From positions 483,769 to 547,768 of the forward strand of contig NZ_SMRS01000001.1 in assembly GCF_008368715.1 (NCBI RefSeq): a stretch of DNA of 64,000 nucleotides. The letters are read 5' to 3'. The translations under genes were made by a program, and so were the position numbers. Shown here one piece after another: positions 1-7,826 of the stretch (its first letter is position 1; each line of letters starts with the position of its first letter). The DNA comes from Nitrincola tapanii. GTDB lineage: Bacteria > Pseudomonadota > Gammaproteobacteria > Pseudomonadales > Balneatricaceae. Below the pieces are notes generated by a model, which had not been told where the DNA came from, ran no database searches, and saw only the letters and a list, made by a program, of their open reading frames with translations.

Positions 1-313
1 TATAGGCGCGCCGTGCCTTATCCGTTTTTTGTAATTCGGAGTGCTCTTCCATCAATTGCTGGCGCTTGGCACGCACCTCCGCTTCGATACGTTGATCGGC
101 CAAGCGCGTCGCTTCAATGACTTCACGAAACGCCTCTGCAGTATCACGCTCCACCAAGGGCGCTTGCTCTAACTGTTCTTTCAAGGCTTGTAACACCACG
201 GCCCGTTGCTCCTGGTAAAGCTCCAGGCTTTGCCAATCTTCATCTTCGCAGCATTTAACTGCTGCGGAAGTGAGTTGGCCAAGTTCATGGGTTAATTGCA
301 TTAAGTTTTTCAT
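1..313 (-). CDS. fliT: FliT-like flagellar chaperone, C-terminal end cut by window edge
   Basis: An open frame starts at an ATG on the minus strand (311-313) and runs off the left edge, giving 104 visible codons. The product is a small, soluble, highly charged helical protein rich in Glu, Gln and Lys, beginning MKNLMQLTHEL. It ends in a Lys/Arg-rich stretch (KTDKARRAY) typical of the C-terminus of FliT chaperones, which are about 100-120 residues long, so only a few residues should be missing. FliT binds the filament cap FliD and modulates export. In pseudomonads fliT usually follows fliS on the same strand. Here it reads divergently from flagellin, which is unusual. Identification rests on size, composition and context, not on a diagnostic motif. 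Confidence 0.6.
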   Translation of the reverse strand, partial: MKNLMQLTHELGQLTSAAVKCCEDEDWQSLELYQEQRAVVLQALKEQLEQAPLVERDTAEAFREVIEATRLADQRIEAEVRAKRQQLMEEHSELQKTDKARRAY

Positions 314-363
314 CGGCAAGCTCTCATCTGCAACGCGCTTATGGGTACTGTTTAGTGACCCTC

Positions 364-389
364 TTTATCGCCAGTGTTTATCGCCACTC
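364..389. repeat. Tandem 13-bp repeat in the fliT-fliC intergenic region
   Basis: Two adjacent 13-bp units, TTTATCGCCAGTG and TTTATCGCCACTC, are followed by a third partial unit (TTTATA). Read on the minus strand, each unit contains GGCGATAA, which differs by one base from the sigma-28 -10 element GCCGATAA. The units therefore point toward the divergent fliT-like gene. A TAAA element lies upstream of the distal copy, but two bases too far for standard sigma-28 spacing. Confidence 0.55.
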
Positions 390-435
390 TTTATAAACAT
401 GCTGCGCAAAAATAGAAAAAAGTATAAAAAACTAC

Positions 436-462
436 TCAAGCTCTGGTCGAAGTGGACGATAA
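436..462 (+). promoter_or_regulatory. Sigma-28 (FliA) promoter of flagellin
   Basis: The sequence TCAAGCTC, an 11-base spacer, and GACGATAA match the FliA consensus TAAAGTTT-N11-GCCGATAA with exact spacing. It lies 93 bases upstream of the flagellin start. FliA itself is encoded at 47498-48208. Flagellin genes are classic FliA targets. Confidence 0.85.
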
Positions 463-555
463 CCTAATCAAACCAAACAACTGCATCTAAGCCGTTGTTT
501 CAGTTTCCAGGGTCAGTGGCATGTTACCACTGCTCTTAACTCAGGAGATACAGTC

Positions 556-2565
556 ATGGCTATGGTAATCAATTCAAACATTATGTCGCTGAATGCGCAG
601 AATCAGCTGTCCAAGTCACAGTCGTCTATGCAATCTGCGATGGAGCGCTTGACCAGTGGTAAACGCATCAACGGTGCCAAAGACGATGCCGCAGGTCTTG
701 CTATTTCTAACCGCATGAGCTCACAGATTCGGGGTCTGAACCAGGCTGTTCGTAACGCCAACGACGGTATCTCCATGATCCAGACCGCGGAAGGTGCACT
801 GGAAGAGTCTACCAACATCCTGCAGCGTATGCGTGAACTGTCCATCCAGTCTGCCAACGGAACCTACTCACAGGGTAACCGTCAGACCTTAAATGCGGAA
901 GTTAAGCAGCTGGTGGCTGAGTTAGATCGTATTGCTCAGACTACTTCTTTTAACGGCCAGAATATTCTTGATGGTTCCTTGGGTAAAACCTCATTGCAGG
1001 TTGGCTCTGAATCGAATCAGACTATTGAATTTAGTATTGGTAAAATGGATGCCAAGTCCTTGGGTATGGGATCGACTAGTGCAGACGTAATGGGCGCAGA
1101 AGTTGATTGGACTGCTAGCTTTGGTCACAACCAGGTGCTGATTAATGGTCAATCCATCATGGCTATTGGAGAAACTTGGGATGGTAGTGCAGCGCCTCCT
1201 GATACAGCTGCGGAACTGATTGAGAAAATCAATACCAACGTGAAGGGTGTAACAGCTTCTACTTATGTAGGCGTGACCGCAGACAGTATTGGTGATGGTG
1301 TATTGGACGGTACCAATTTAACAGTTACTGTTAATAAGTTGGATGGAACTACAACAGCTATAACTGTAACAGATACACAGAATTTGAATCAGTTGGTAGA
1401 TAAATTAAATGCTGAGGGTGGTGGCTTAATTTCAGCTGCACTTAATCAAGATGGTAAGTTGACAATCAGTGCTGAGAATGTACAAGGTCTTACATTTACT
1501 GACAGTGCTAATGCAACAGGTACCTTAAGTGCTAAAGATGCTTCCCTGATGTTGAACTCTAATTCTGGTGATGGAATTGTCATTGAGCGTGGTTCAAGTG
1601 GTACGCTTAGCGATCTGGAAAACTTGGGTTTCCGTGAAAGTAATAAACCTGGCGTCATCGAGGGTGAAGCAGTTAATGGGGATGCTTTTGTTGCCGGTGA
1701 TGTAAAAATCAACGGGGTTGATGTAGGCAAGAGTGACAGCGGTGGTCTACAAGATAAAATTAATGCGATCAACTCCGTATCAGCTGACACAGGCGTAAGA
1801 GCGGTTGCTTTTAGTGGCACCGAGTTGGATTTCGGAAGTGTTGATGTGACCGCCTTAACCGGTGGTACATTCTCACTGAATGGGGTTGATGTGGCGATTA
1901 CAGCGTCTCCGGCTAATCTCCAGGCTGTTGCTGATGAGATTAATGCTGAGAAAGATGCTACTGGAGTGACAGCCTTTGTATTGGGTACTCGTTTAATATT
2001 TGAAGGGGACGTATCATCGATCACCTTTGGAGATGAAACAGGTGGTGGAGATGCAGTAGGAGATGTTTTCGGAGATGGTACTAATGTTGCCCAGTTTGCA
2101 GGTAATGATGTGGCAGATGGCGACTCCGTTGCTGGCGGTATAAAACTTATCTCGGACAATGGATCTCCGATTAGTGTTCAGCTTTCTTCTGCTGGGGCCG
2201 CACGCTCTGGCTTGTTGGAGAGTAATGCCTCTGCTGATGGCAAATTTGGTGCCGCAGTCAACAGCATCGATATCTCCACAGCTGCAGGTGCGCAGAAGGC
2301 GATTGGTATCATCGACAACGCGCTGGATACCATCAACAACCTGCGTGGTGACTTGGGTGCGGTGAATAACCGTCTGGAATTCACCATCAACAACCTGTCC
2401 AGTATCTCTCAGAACGTGTCGGCTGCCCGCTCACGTATCGAAGATGCCGACTTTGCTCAAGAATCGGCTAACCTGTCCCGTTCACAGGTACTGCAGCAGG
2501 CCGGTACCGCGATGTTGGCTCAGGCCAATGCGCAGCCACAGCAGGTGCTGTCACTGCTTCAGTAA
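556..2565 (+). CDS. fliC: Flagellin, long form
   Basis: This is the major filament subunit, secreted through the flagellar export channel. The N-terminal D0/D1 region (about residues 1-165, starting [15 protein letters not shown]) and the C-terminal D1/D0 region (about 570-669, ending in [16 protein letters not shown]) are typical flagellin helices. The central region is long, making the protein 669 aa against about 490 in many relatives. It carries three flagellin IN-type repeats, near residues 193-225, 385-425 and 440-490. An AGGAG sits 9 bases before the ATG, and an ATG two codons later is an alternative start. The middle third is more AT-rich than the ends, as is usual for variable flagellin domains. 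A sigma-28 promoter precedes the gene and a hairpin terminator follows it. Confidence 0.97.
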   Translation: MAMVINSNIMSLNAQNQLSKSQSSMQSAMERLTSGKRINGAKDDAAGLAISNRMSSQIRGLNQAVRNANDGISMIQTAEGALEESTNILQRMRELSIQSANGTYSQGNRQTLNAEVKQLVAELDRIAQTTSFNGQNILDGSLGKTSLQVGSESNQTIEFSIGKMDAKSLGMGSTSADVMGAEVDWTASFGHNQVLINGQSIMAIGETWDGSAAPPDTAAELIEKINTNVKGVTASTYVGVTADSIGDGVLDGTNLTVTVNKLDGTTTAITVTDTQNLNQLVDKLNAEGGGLISAALNQDGKLTISAENVQGLTFTDSANATGTLSAKDASLMLNSNSGDGIVIERGSSGTLSDLENLGFRESNKPGVIEGEAVNGDAFVAGDVKINGVDVGKSDSGGLQDKINAINSVSADTGVRAVAFSGTELDFGSVDVTALTGGTFSLNGVDVAITASPANLQAVADEINAEKDATGVTAFVLGTRLIFEGDVSSITFGDETGGGDAVGDVFGDGTNVAQFAGNDVADGDSVAGGIKLISDNGSPISVQLSSAGAARSGLLESNASADGKFGAAVNSIDISTAAGAQKAIGIIDNALDTINNLRGDLGAVNNRLEFTINNLSSISQNVSAARSRIEDADFAQESANLSRSQVLQQAGTAMLAQANAQPQQVLSLLQ

Positions 2566-2590
2566 GCTAAACTGAGGTGATGAACCCGGA

Positions 2591-2622
2591 AATGCCGCCC
2601 GCTCCCCCGGGCGGCATTTTTT
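2591..2622 (+). terminator. Rho-independent terminator after fliC
   Basis: The inverted repeat TGCCGCCCG / CGGGCGGCA is separated by a short C-rich loop and followed by a run of six T. It should end most flagellin transcripts before flaG. Confidence 0.85.
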
Positions 2623-2674
2623 ATGTAAAGGCGATGAATGATCGTGTGTTTTATGCATCACTAGGAGGTGTCAA

Positions 2675-3061
2675 ATGTCAGTTGAAAGCCTTGGAATGGC
2701 GCTATCGGTTTCACCCGAAGCCGCTAAACTACCTGAAGTGCAAACACCCCCGGCTTCAGCTTCATCAACCGGCGTACCGGTGACGAGCCGCTCTGCTGAA
2801 GAATCCGTTCAGCTTTCACCCGAGCAGATTGATGAAACTGTCGAGAAGCTTGAGGAAGCGATCGATCAGCTCAATAGCTTGATGCGGGATGGTCAACGCG
2901 CTTTGAACTTCAGTGTGGAAAGAGATATCAATAAGGTTGTTGTGAAAGTCATGGATGTTGAGACGGAAGAGGTGATTCGCCAGTTTCCAGATGAACAAGC
3001 GTTAAAGTTTGCCAAGCACTTGGAAGGGATGATGGGGCTGCTGTTTAACGAAAAAGCCTAG
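2675..3061 (+). CDS. flaG: FlaG family protein
   Basis: This 128-residue protein influences filament length in polar flagellates; its mechanism is poorly defined. The N-terminal half is low-complexity and rich in Ser, Pro and Glu. The C-terminal half (about residues 45-128) holds the FlaG core, with NFSVERDINKVVVKVMD followed by VIRQFPDEQALKFA. A strong AGGAGGTG lies at 2663-2670, just before the ATG. The gene sits between flagellin and the cap gene fliD, its usual position in Pseudomonas and Vibrio. It follows the fliC terminator, so it depends on read-through or on a promoter I could not recognise. Confidence 0.9.
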   Translation: MSVESLGMALSVSPEAAKLPEVQTPPASASSTGVPVTSRSAEESVQLSPEQIDETVEKLEEAIDQLNSLMRDGQRALNFSVERDINKVVVKVMDVETEEVIRQFPDEQALKFAKHLEGMMGLLFNEKA

Positions 3062-3095
3062 ATCCTGTGAGGCGTGTTTTTTATGAGGTGCTGTT

Positions 3096-5129
3096 ATGAC
3101 TAATATAATCTCTTCACTCGGGGGCGGTTCGGGTATTGATACTGTCAAGCTGGTCAAAGACCTGGTTGAGATAGAGCGTCAACCCGTTGAGCAGCGTCTC
3201 GATAAAAAACAGGCAACTCTTCAAGCTCAGATTTCCGGCTACGGGGCTTTAAAAGGCGGTTTGAGTGATTTTCAAGCCTTGCTTAAACCCCTGAACAATC
3301 CTGAAACCTTTGCTGCGCGTAATGTTTCCTTTACCGAAAGTAATACGGTCACCCCGACCAAAATCGATGCCAATGCCGTCACCGGTAATTATCAAGTTGA
3401 GGTGATGCAGTTAGCGCGGGTGCAGTCGTTATCGACCGCGGTTGTTTCGGATACCAAAGCGGAGATGGCCACCGGAACCTTAAATATTCGTTTTGGTACT
3501 TGGAACGGTGATCTCACCAGTTTTAACCCCAATGCGCAGAAAGAAGGGGTGCAGATTAAAATTGATAGCACTAACAATACCTTAGAAGGCATTCGAGATG
3601 CCATTAATGGCGCGAAGGTGGGGGTTCAGGCGTCCATCATTGCCGATGGGGGACAGTTTCGTTTATTGATTGCCTCTCCGACAGGTGAAACCCAGGCTTT
3701 AGAAATTTCGGTCGATGAGGATGCGGGTGCGACTGGCTTGAGCCTATCGATGTTTGAGTTTAATCAAGGCGCTCAGGCGTTAACGCAAAATCAAGCGGCG
3801 CAGGATGCACGTGTTAGAATCAATGGTCTAGAGGTCAGCCGTGCTTCCAATGATGTCAAGGATGTGATTCCAGGTTTGGAGTTTACGCTGAATCGTGCCA
3901 GCCCGAATGAGATTATTAACTTTTCCATCAGTGAAGATAAGGCTACCGGCGAGCAGGCCGTGCGCGATTTTGTCGAGGGGTTTAACGACTTCTTTAAGTT
4001 TGCCTCGACGCTAACCGGCTACTCCCGTGATGAGGATAATCAGCTGGTACGGGGTGATTTAGCCACCGACTCGATTGCCAAAACCATGGTCAGCCGGATG
4101 CGTGAAATTTTGGTGGCGGCTGTGCCGGGCCTGCAGAATAACCAGGCATCGCTTGCCATGATCGGCATTCGGACGGAGTTGGATGGCACTTTGTCGATCA
4201 ATGAGACCGAATTTAGCCGGGCAATGAATGATAACTTTGCGATGTTTGGCAACATTTTCTCACCGCAGGTGAACTCATCATCCCCCCTGCTGGAGGCCAA
4301 GTTAGGCACATCGGGTGCATCCGCGCAGCCAGGCCAGTACGATATTCGAATAACCACACAGCCCGCCAAGGGCAGTTTAATGGCAGGTGTGTTTGATCCC
4401 ATCGATACCTTTCCACTCAATACCGGTACGGATGAGTACAGTTTCAAGGTGCGTATTAATGGTGTGGTGTCAGGTTTAATCACTTTGCCCGAGAATCAGG
4501 AATACAGCTCTGCAGAGGCGTTGGCGACCGAGTTACAAACCTTGATCAATAGTGATGCCAAGATACAGCAAGGCCGTGCTCAGGTGGATGTCAGTTTTAA
4601 TGCTGCAGAAAATCGATTTGAGTTTGTGTCGCGTGAATTTGGCGCGATTTCAAACGTCGGGATTACCGAGGCTAGTACGGCGATGGAGGCTTTGGGGTTA
4701 GGTCAGCGCAATGGTGTCGCGGGTCGAGATGTTGCGGGTACCATTAATGGTGTTGCCGGTTTTGGTGCCGGTAATGTGCTGCTGCCGGCCTTAGGTACGC
4801 CGGCTTTCGGTTTGAACTTTACGGTTGCGCCGGGTGTGAGTGAAGCGAGAGTGGATTATTCACGTGGGTTGTCGGGCGAGCTGGATAGATTGATCCTCGA
4901 TTTCTTATCCAAAGATGGCGCGGTGAGTACCCGTGAAGCGAGTATTAATAATCAGCTAGAAGCGATTTCAACGGATCGAGAGCGTTTGGATGCCCGCATG
5001 GATAAACGTCTGTTGCAATTACAAGCACAGTTCCAGGCGATGGAGCGTATAATCTCCAGCTTTCAGGCAACGGGTGATCAGTTAGATGGTATTTTAGATC
5101 GCCTTCCATTTACGGCGAGTAAGCGATAA
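3096..5129 (+). CDS. fliD: Flagellar filament cap FliD (hook-associated protein 2)
   Basis: FliD forms the cap under which flagellin monomers fold and join the filament. The N-terminus (TNIISSLGGGSGIDTVKLVKDLVEIE) and the coiled C-terminus (about residues 600-677) match the FliD D0/D1 parts. An IN motif occurs near residue 245 (VRINGLEVSRASNDVKDVIPG). At 677 aa it is longer than the 450-480 aa of enterobacterial FliD. The extra length lies in the central, exposed domains, parallel to the enlarged flagellin. GAGGTG precedes the ATG by about 6 bases. It is transcribed with flaG and fliS. Confidence 0.95.
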   Translation: MTNIISSLGGGSGIDTVKLVKDLVEIERQPVEQRLDKKQATLQAQISGYGALKGGLSDFQALLKPLNNPETFAARNVSFTESNTVTPTKIDANAVTGNYQVEVMQLARVQSLSTAVVSDTKAEMATGTLNIRFGTWNGDLTSFNPNAQKEGVQIKIDSTNNTLEGIRDAINGAKVGVQASIIADGGQFRLLIASPTGETQALEISVDEDAGATGLSLSMFEFNQGAQALTQNQAAQDARVRINGLEVSRASNDVKDVIPGLEFTLNRASPNEIINFSISEDKATGEQAVRDFVEGFNDFFKFASTLTGYSRDEDNQLVRGDLATDSIAKTMVSRMREILVAAVPGLQNNQASLAMIGIRTELDGTLSINETEFSRAMNDNFAMFGNIFSPQVNSSSPLLEAKLGTSGASAQPGQYDIRITTQPAKGSLMAGVFDPIDTFPLNTGTDEYSFKVRINGVVSGLITLPENQEYSSAEALATELQTLINSDAKIQQGRAQVDVSFNAAENRFEFVSREFGAISNVGITEASTAMEALGLGQRNGVAGRDVAGTINGVAGFGAGNVLLPALGTPAFGLNFTVAPGVSEARVDYSRGLSGELDRLILDFLSKDGAVSTREASINNQLEAISTDRERLDARMDKRLLQLQAQFQAMERIISSFQATGDQLDGILDRLPFTASKR

Positions 5130-5159
5130 CGCAGTCGGGTCAATGCCCAGAGGTTTGTA

Positions 5160-5549
5160 ATGATAGCGAACGCACTAAAACAGTATAAATCGGTGGATTT
5201 GCAGGCAACTGTTCAGACCGCGTCACCGCATAAGTTGATTTCCATGCTACTGGCGGGTGCGCTTGAGGCCTATGCAAAGGGTAAGGGCGCAGCTGAGCGC
5301 AAGGATTTTGAAGCCCGTGCCAACCACTTAAATAAGGCGATGGAAATCGTCTTAGGCTTGAAAAGCTGCTTGGATATGGATCAGGGGGGTGAGGTATCTG
5401 AGAATCTGGATCGCCTCTATGACTATATTCTGATGAATACGCTGACAGCCAGTCGAAATAATGATGCGGAGTTGATTCAGGAGTTAATCGGTTTGCTTCT
5501 AGAAGTAAAAGAGGGCTGGGATGAAATGCCTTTAGAGTTTAGGCAATAG
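5160..5549 (+). CDS. fliS: Flagellin-specific chaperone FliS
   Basis: FliS binds the C-terminal helix of flagellin in the cytoplasm and keeps it export-competent. The 129-residue sequence has the family opening (ALKQYKSVDLQATVQTASPHKL), the LLAGALEAYAKGKGA helix, and the conserved NLDRLYDYILMNTL segment. It starts 30 bases after fliD with AGAGG upstream. The usual follower, fliT, is not here; a candidate lies on the other strand at the left edge. Confidence 0.96.
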   Translation: MIANALKQYKSVDLQATVQTASPHKLISMLLAGALEAYAKGKGAAERKDFEARANHLNKAMEIVLGLKSCLDMDQGGEVSENLDRLYDYILMNTLTASRNNDAELIQELIGLLLEVKEGWDEMPLEFRQ

Positions 5550-5569
5550 AGATTAGAAGATTGATTGTT

Positions 5570-5600
5570 AAAAAAGGGACTCATTTGCAGTCCCTTTTTT
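5570..5600. terminator. Bidirectional terminator between fliS and fliW
   Basis: A perfect 12-bp inverted repeat, AAAAAAGGGACT / AGTCCCTTTTTT, has a 7-base loop. It provides a U-tract in both directions and so can end both the rightward fliS transcript and the leftward fliW transcript. Confidence 0.85.
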
Positions 5601-5618
5601 CTTATACGCTAGTGTTTC

Positions 5619-6074
5619 TTAGGCGATAGAGCGAATCAGTGTGATGCGTTCGGTCTTCGGGAGGAGAACTTGTATGGCTTTGCGACTGCGCACGTTAATG
5701 ACCACGGGCGCTGCGAGGTTCGCTTGGATCGTTTGATGAGCAGGAATACTTTCGGCTTCAGAGGGTGTTGTGTTACCGTTTTTGTAAAGGAGTACCACCA
5801 CAGCAAATTCATCTTGCTCTTGTAAGTCAATGAGTTGGCATTGCTCGTCGGACAGAATAAATTCATAACCCAAATTTAGCAGTTGTGGCTCCATCACGGA
5901 AAAGCACAGTTCTTCATCTTCAATAGACTGTAACCAGTGCACGGTGGGTTTGCCTTCTTCATGGAAAACTTTAAACCCCTTGCTGGATTCAAACCCCGGA
6001 AGCCCTTGAGGGAAGGTAATAATCTCATCGTCTTGAATCTCTTGGGGACCAAAGAGCGCGGTGTTGATTTGCAT
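5619..6074 (-). CDS. fliW: Flagellar assembly factor FliW
   Basis: FliW binds flagellin and, in Bacillus and Campylobacter, sequesters the RNA-binding regulator CsrA, coupling flagellin translation to secretion. The sequence shows the family hallmarks: a beta-rich start (FGPQEIQDDEIITFPQGLPGFE) and a centre with PAHQTIQANLAAPVVINVRSR. I chose the second ATG (6074), 151 aa, because AAGGA lies six bases before it. That AAGGA directly abuts the first ATG at 6080. The gene converges with fliS and shares its terminator. No csrA lies in the window. FliW is less common in gammaproteobacteria than in Firmicutes or Campylobacterota. Confidence 0.93.
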   Translation of the reverse strand: MQINTALFGPQEIQDDEIITFPQGLPGFESSKGFKVFHEEGKPTVHWLQSIEDEELCFSVMEPQLLNLGYEFILSDEQCQLIDLQEQDEFAVVVLLYKNGNTTPSEAESIPAHQTIQANLAAPVVINVRSRKAIQVLLPKTERITLIRSIA

Positions 6075-6230
6075 GTTCATTCCTTATCAGATGTTGTTAA
6101 AAGTGGGAATGCTAGCGGCTGATAACTTCTTCGACTCAGCTTAACTTAATTGCGCAAGATTGCCATGATTTACAGCAGGTTTTTGCGTGGGAGTTGATTC
6201 GAGGCTTGAGTATGCAGTCTCTGTGTTGGT
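6075..6230. other. fliW upstream region, no recognised element
   Basis: This AT-rich gap should hold the fliW promoter (minus strand) and the 3' end of the hepT transcript. I found no sigma-28, sigma-54 or convincing sigma-70 promoter and no hairpin terminator. Confidence 0.4.
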
Positions 6231-6659
6231 TTATGCCGTGTGGCTGGCCTTCTCATGACGCAGGAGTAGGGCACTGAATTCAAGGAAGTCTGATAAGTGA
6301 TGTTCGATAATGGCGATGGTGATCGGAAGTTGCAGGGTTTGGTAGTCATGTACGGCAATGTTGCGAAACCCAACCATGTTTTTTAGACGCTCTGCTAATT
6401 TTTTAGGGATGATATTTGCTTGAGCCAATACACAGAATACTTCACGTGAGCTTTGAGGTAATCCGAGTTTATGCTGGCGTATTAAGTGATTGCCGAGATC
6501 GAGAGCGGCTTCACAGGCGCGTTGAATGTTTAGAATTGCAGCGTCCTGGCGTGTGAAGTCTGCGCTGAAGGTTTCGGGGTCTTTGTAATATTCTTCTTGA
6601 GCCCGCGCTACACAGCGTTCGATGCTGGCTGATTTGTTCAATAAAACGTCATTGACCAT
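6231..6659 (-). CDS. hepT: HepT-like HEPN toxin
   Basis: This 142-residue all-alpha HEPN-domain protein is the toxin or RNase partner of an MNT/HEPN toxin-antitoxin pair. The HEPN active motif R-X4-H-X-Y is present: R99, H104 and Y106 in FRNIAVHDY. In known systems this motif supports RNA cleavage, and the toxin is neutralised when the MntA antitoxin adds AMP to the motif tyrosine. It overlaps the upstream mntA-like gene by 11 bases, indicating translational coupling. The name follows family architecture; activity is inferred. Confidence 0.88.
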   Translation of the reverse strand: MVNDVLLNKSASIERCVARAQEEYYKDPETFSADFTRQDAAILNIQRACEAALDLGNHLIRQHKLGLPQSSREVFCVLAQANIIPKKLAERLKNMVGFRNIAVHDYQTLQLPITIAIIEHHLSDFLEFSALLLRHEKASHTA

Positions 6660-7044
6660 AGATGCGCCCTTGGCGGTAGATGTCTTCTAGAAGTGGAGCG
6701 CGTGCTTCATCGAGCCGCATCTTTTCACTGATGATAAAGGTTTCATAGAGTTCGGCTTGGCTGTCGCGTGACCACCAAAGCTCACCGGTGGTGATGACTT
6801 GATATTGCATCACTGTGCTGGCTGCCCGTAAGTCTAAAAGATCGACCTCACATCCAGCCAGATCCACTAAGGTTTGTGCGAGTTGCCAGAGCTGAACGGG
6901 ATCGGCATAACCTTCGACCAGCACGGCCAGATCGAGATCACTGTTTGCATGGACGGTACCTTGGATGCGACTGCCAAAGGCATAAATACCCAATAAGCGC
7001 GGAAGTTTAAGTTGGAGTTGGGTGATGATCTCTTTTTGTTTCAT
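6649..7044 (-). CDS. mntA: MntA-like nucleotidyltransferase antitoxin
   Basis: This minimal nucleotidyltransferase of 131 aa has the GS-X10-D-X-D signature: G24-S25 in AFGSRIQG, then D36 and D38 in SDLDLAV. A further acidic cluster follows near residue 75 (CEVDLLDLRAA). MntA antitoxins AMPylate the HepT tyrosine. The gene is the first of the pair on the minus strand and overlaps hepT. The pair begins an accessory block between fliW and fleQ with no evident link to motility. Confidence 0.88.
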   Translation of the reverse strand: MKQKEIITQLQLKLPRLLGIYAFGSRIQGTVHANSDLDLAVLVEGYADPVQLWQLAQTLVDLAGCEVDLLDLRAASTVMQYQVITTGELWWSRDSQAELYETFIISEKMRLDEARAPLLEDIYRQGRIYGQ

Positions 7045-7061
7045 GCCATACCTTGACTGGA

Positions 7062-7775
7062 TCAGTTCTTCTGATCAAGCCTGAGGGCTTTGACTTTATC
7101 TCCTGTCAGGCCCGAGGCTTGTACGATCTGAATATCGTTAAGTAGGTTTATGTTAATCAGATTGCGTGCCATCTCGCGCTTGGCTTCCATGCGGCCTTGT
7201 TGAATGCCGCGTTCTGCCTACGGCTCAGGCCATTTTTTGATGCGTTCAGACCACATATCAGGCACCTCATGTAAATCTTGTAGATCATTAAATTCTGGTA
7301 ATTCCATTCCTAGGGCGCGATTAGCTACTAATACTCGGTGTATCCAAACGACAAAAACCCGTCGCAGTCCTCGCTGCTCAGAGGCTTGTAGTCATTCAAT
7401 CAGAGAGCCTAGTACTTCAAGCATATCCTGTTCATCGCGGTTATGCTCGAATCGAAATAGGGCTGCAACCAAATTTCGCATGGTTTTCGACCATTCCGGC
7501 TGATTGACGATCGCGCCTTCGTCTGGAAGTAAATAGGAAAGGTTAGGGCAGTAGTGTTCTAGTTCACCCGGCACTAGTTCGACCAGTTCAGAGATATTTT
7601 GTGCCGTACTCCAGCGAGATTCGCCGTTATAGAGTACTAGGGGTAGCACGGGTGGGCGTTTTTCATTCGGAGTCAGGGCCTCCCAGGCTTCTTTAACAAA
7701 CCCCGTTAGCAAATCCTTGACCATTTCAGGATCAGAGAAGAGCAGTTTGTAGTTGTTGTCGTCAGGAGTTGCCAT
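7062..7775 (-). pseudogene. Degenerate Rpn-family nuclease (PD-(D/E)XK / transposase_31)
   Basis: The start (MATPDDNNYKLLFSDPEMVKDLL) and middle (RPPVLPLVLYNGE, then RNLVAALFRFEHN) are characteristic of the Rpn recombination-promoting nuclease family. One continuous frame runs to a stop at 7062-7064 but is broken by an in-frame TGA at 7392-7394, where relatives have Trp in an EWL context, and by an in-frame TAG near 7215. The N-terminal part also jumps from GFVKEAW straight to EALTPNEK, so roughly 60-70 residues with the catalytic core seem to be deleted. After the stops the frame still encodes family-like sequence (LPEFNDLQDLHEVPDMW). The gene is therefore dead by deletion plus two nonsense mutations. 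Family members are about 300 aa. Confidence 0.8.
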
Positions 7776-7826
7776 GCTTATGCCTGCCGTATGGGACCTG
7801 TTTAATTAGGTCTTTTAGAGAGTAGA

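Noticed and set aside
1446..2159. A 237-codon open frame on the minus strand inside fliC
   Set aside because: It is antisense to a clearly real flagellin, shows Ser/Thr/Pro-rich composition typical of shadow frames, and has no ribosome site.
4040..4483. Minus-strand frame in fliD
   Set aside because: Shadow of fliD with no domain or start signal.
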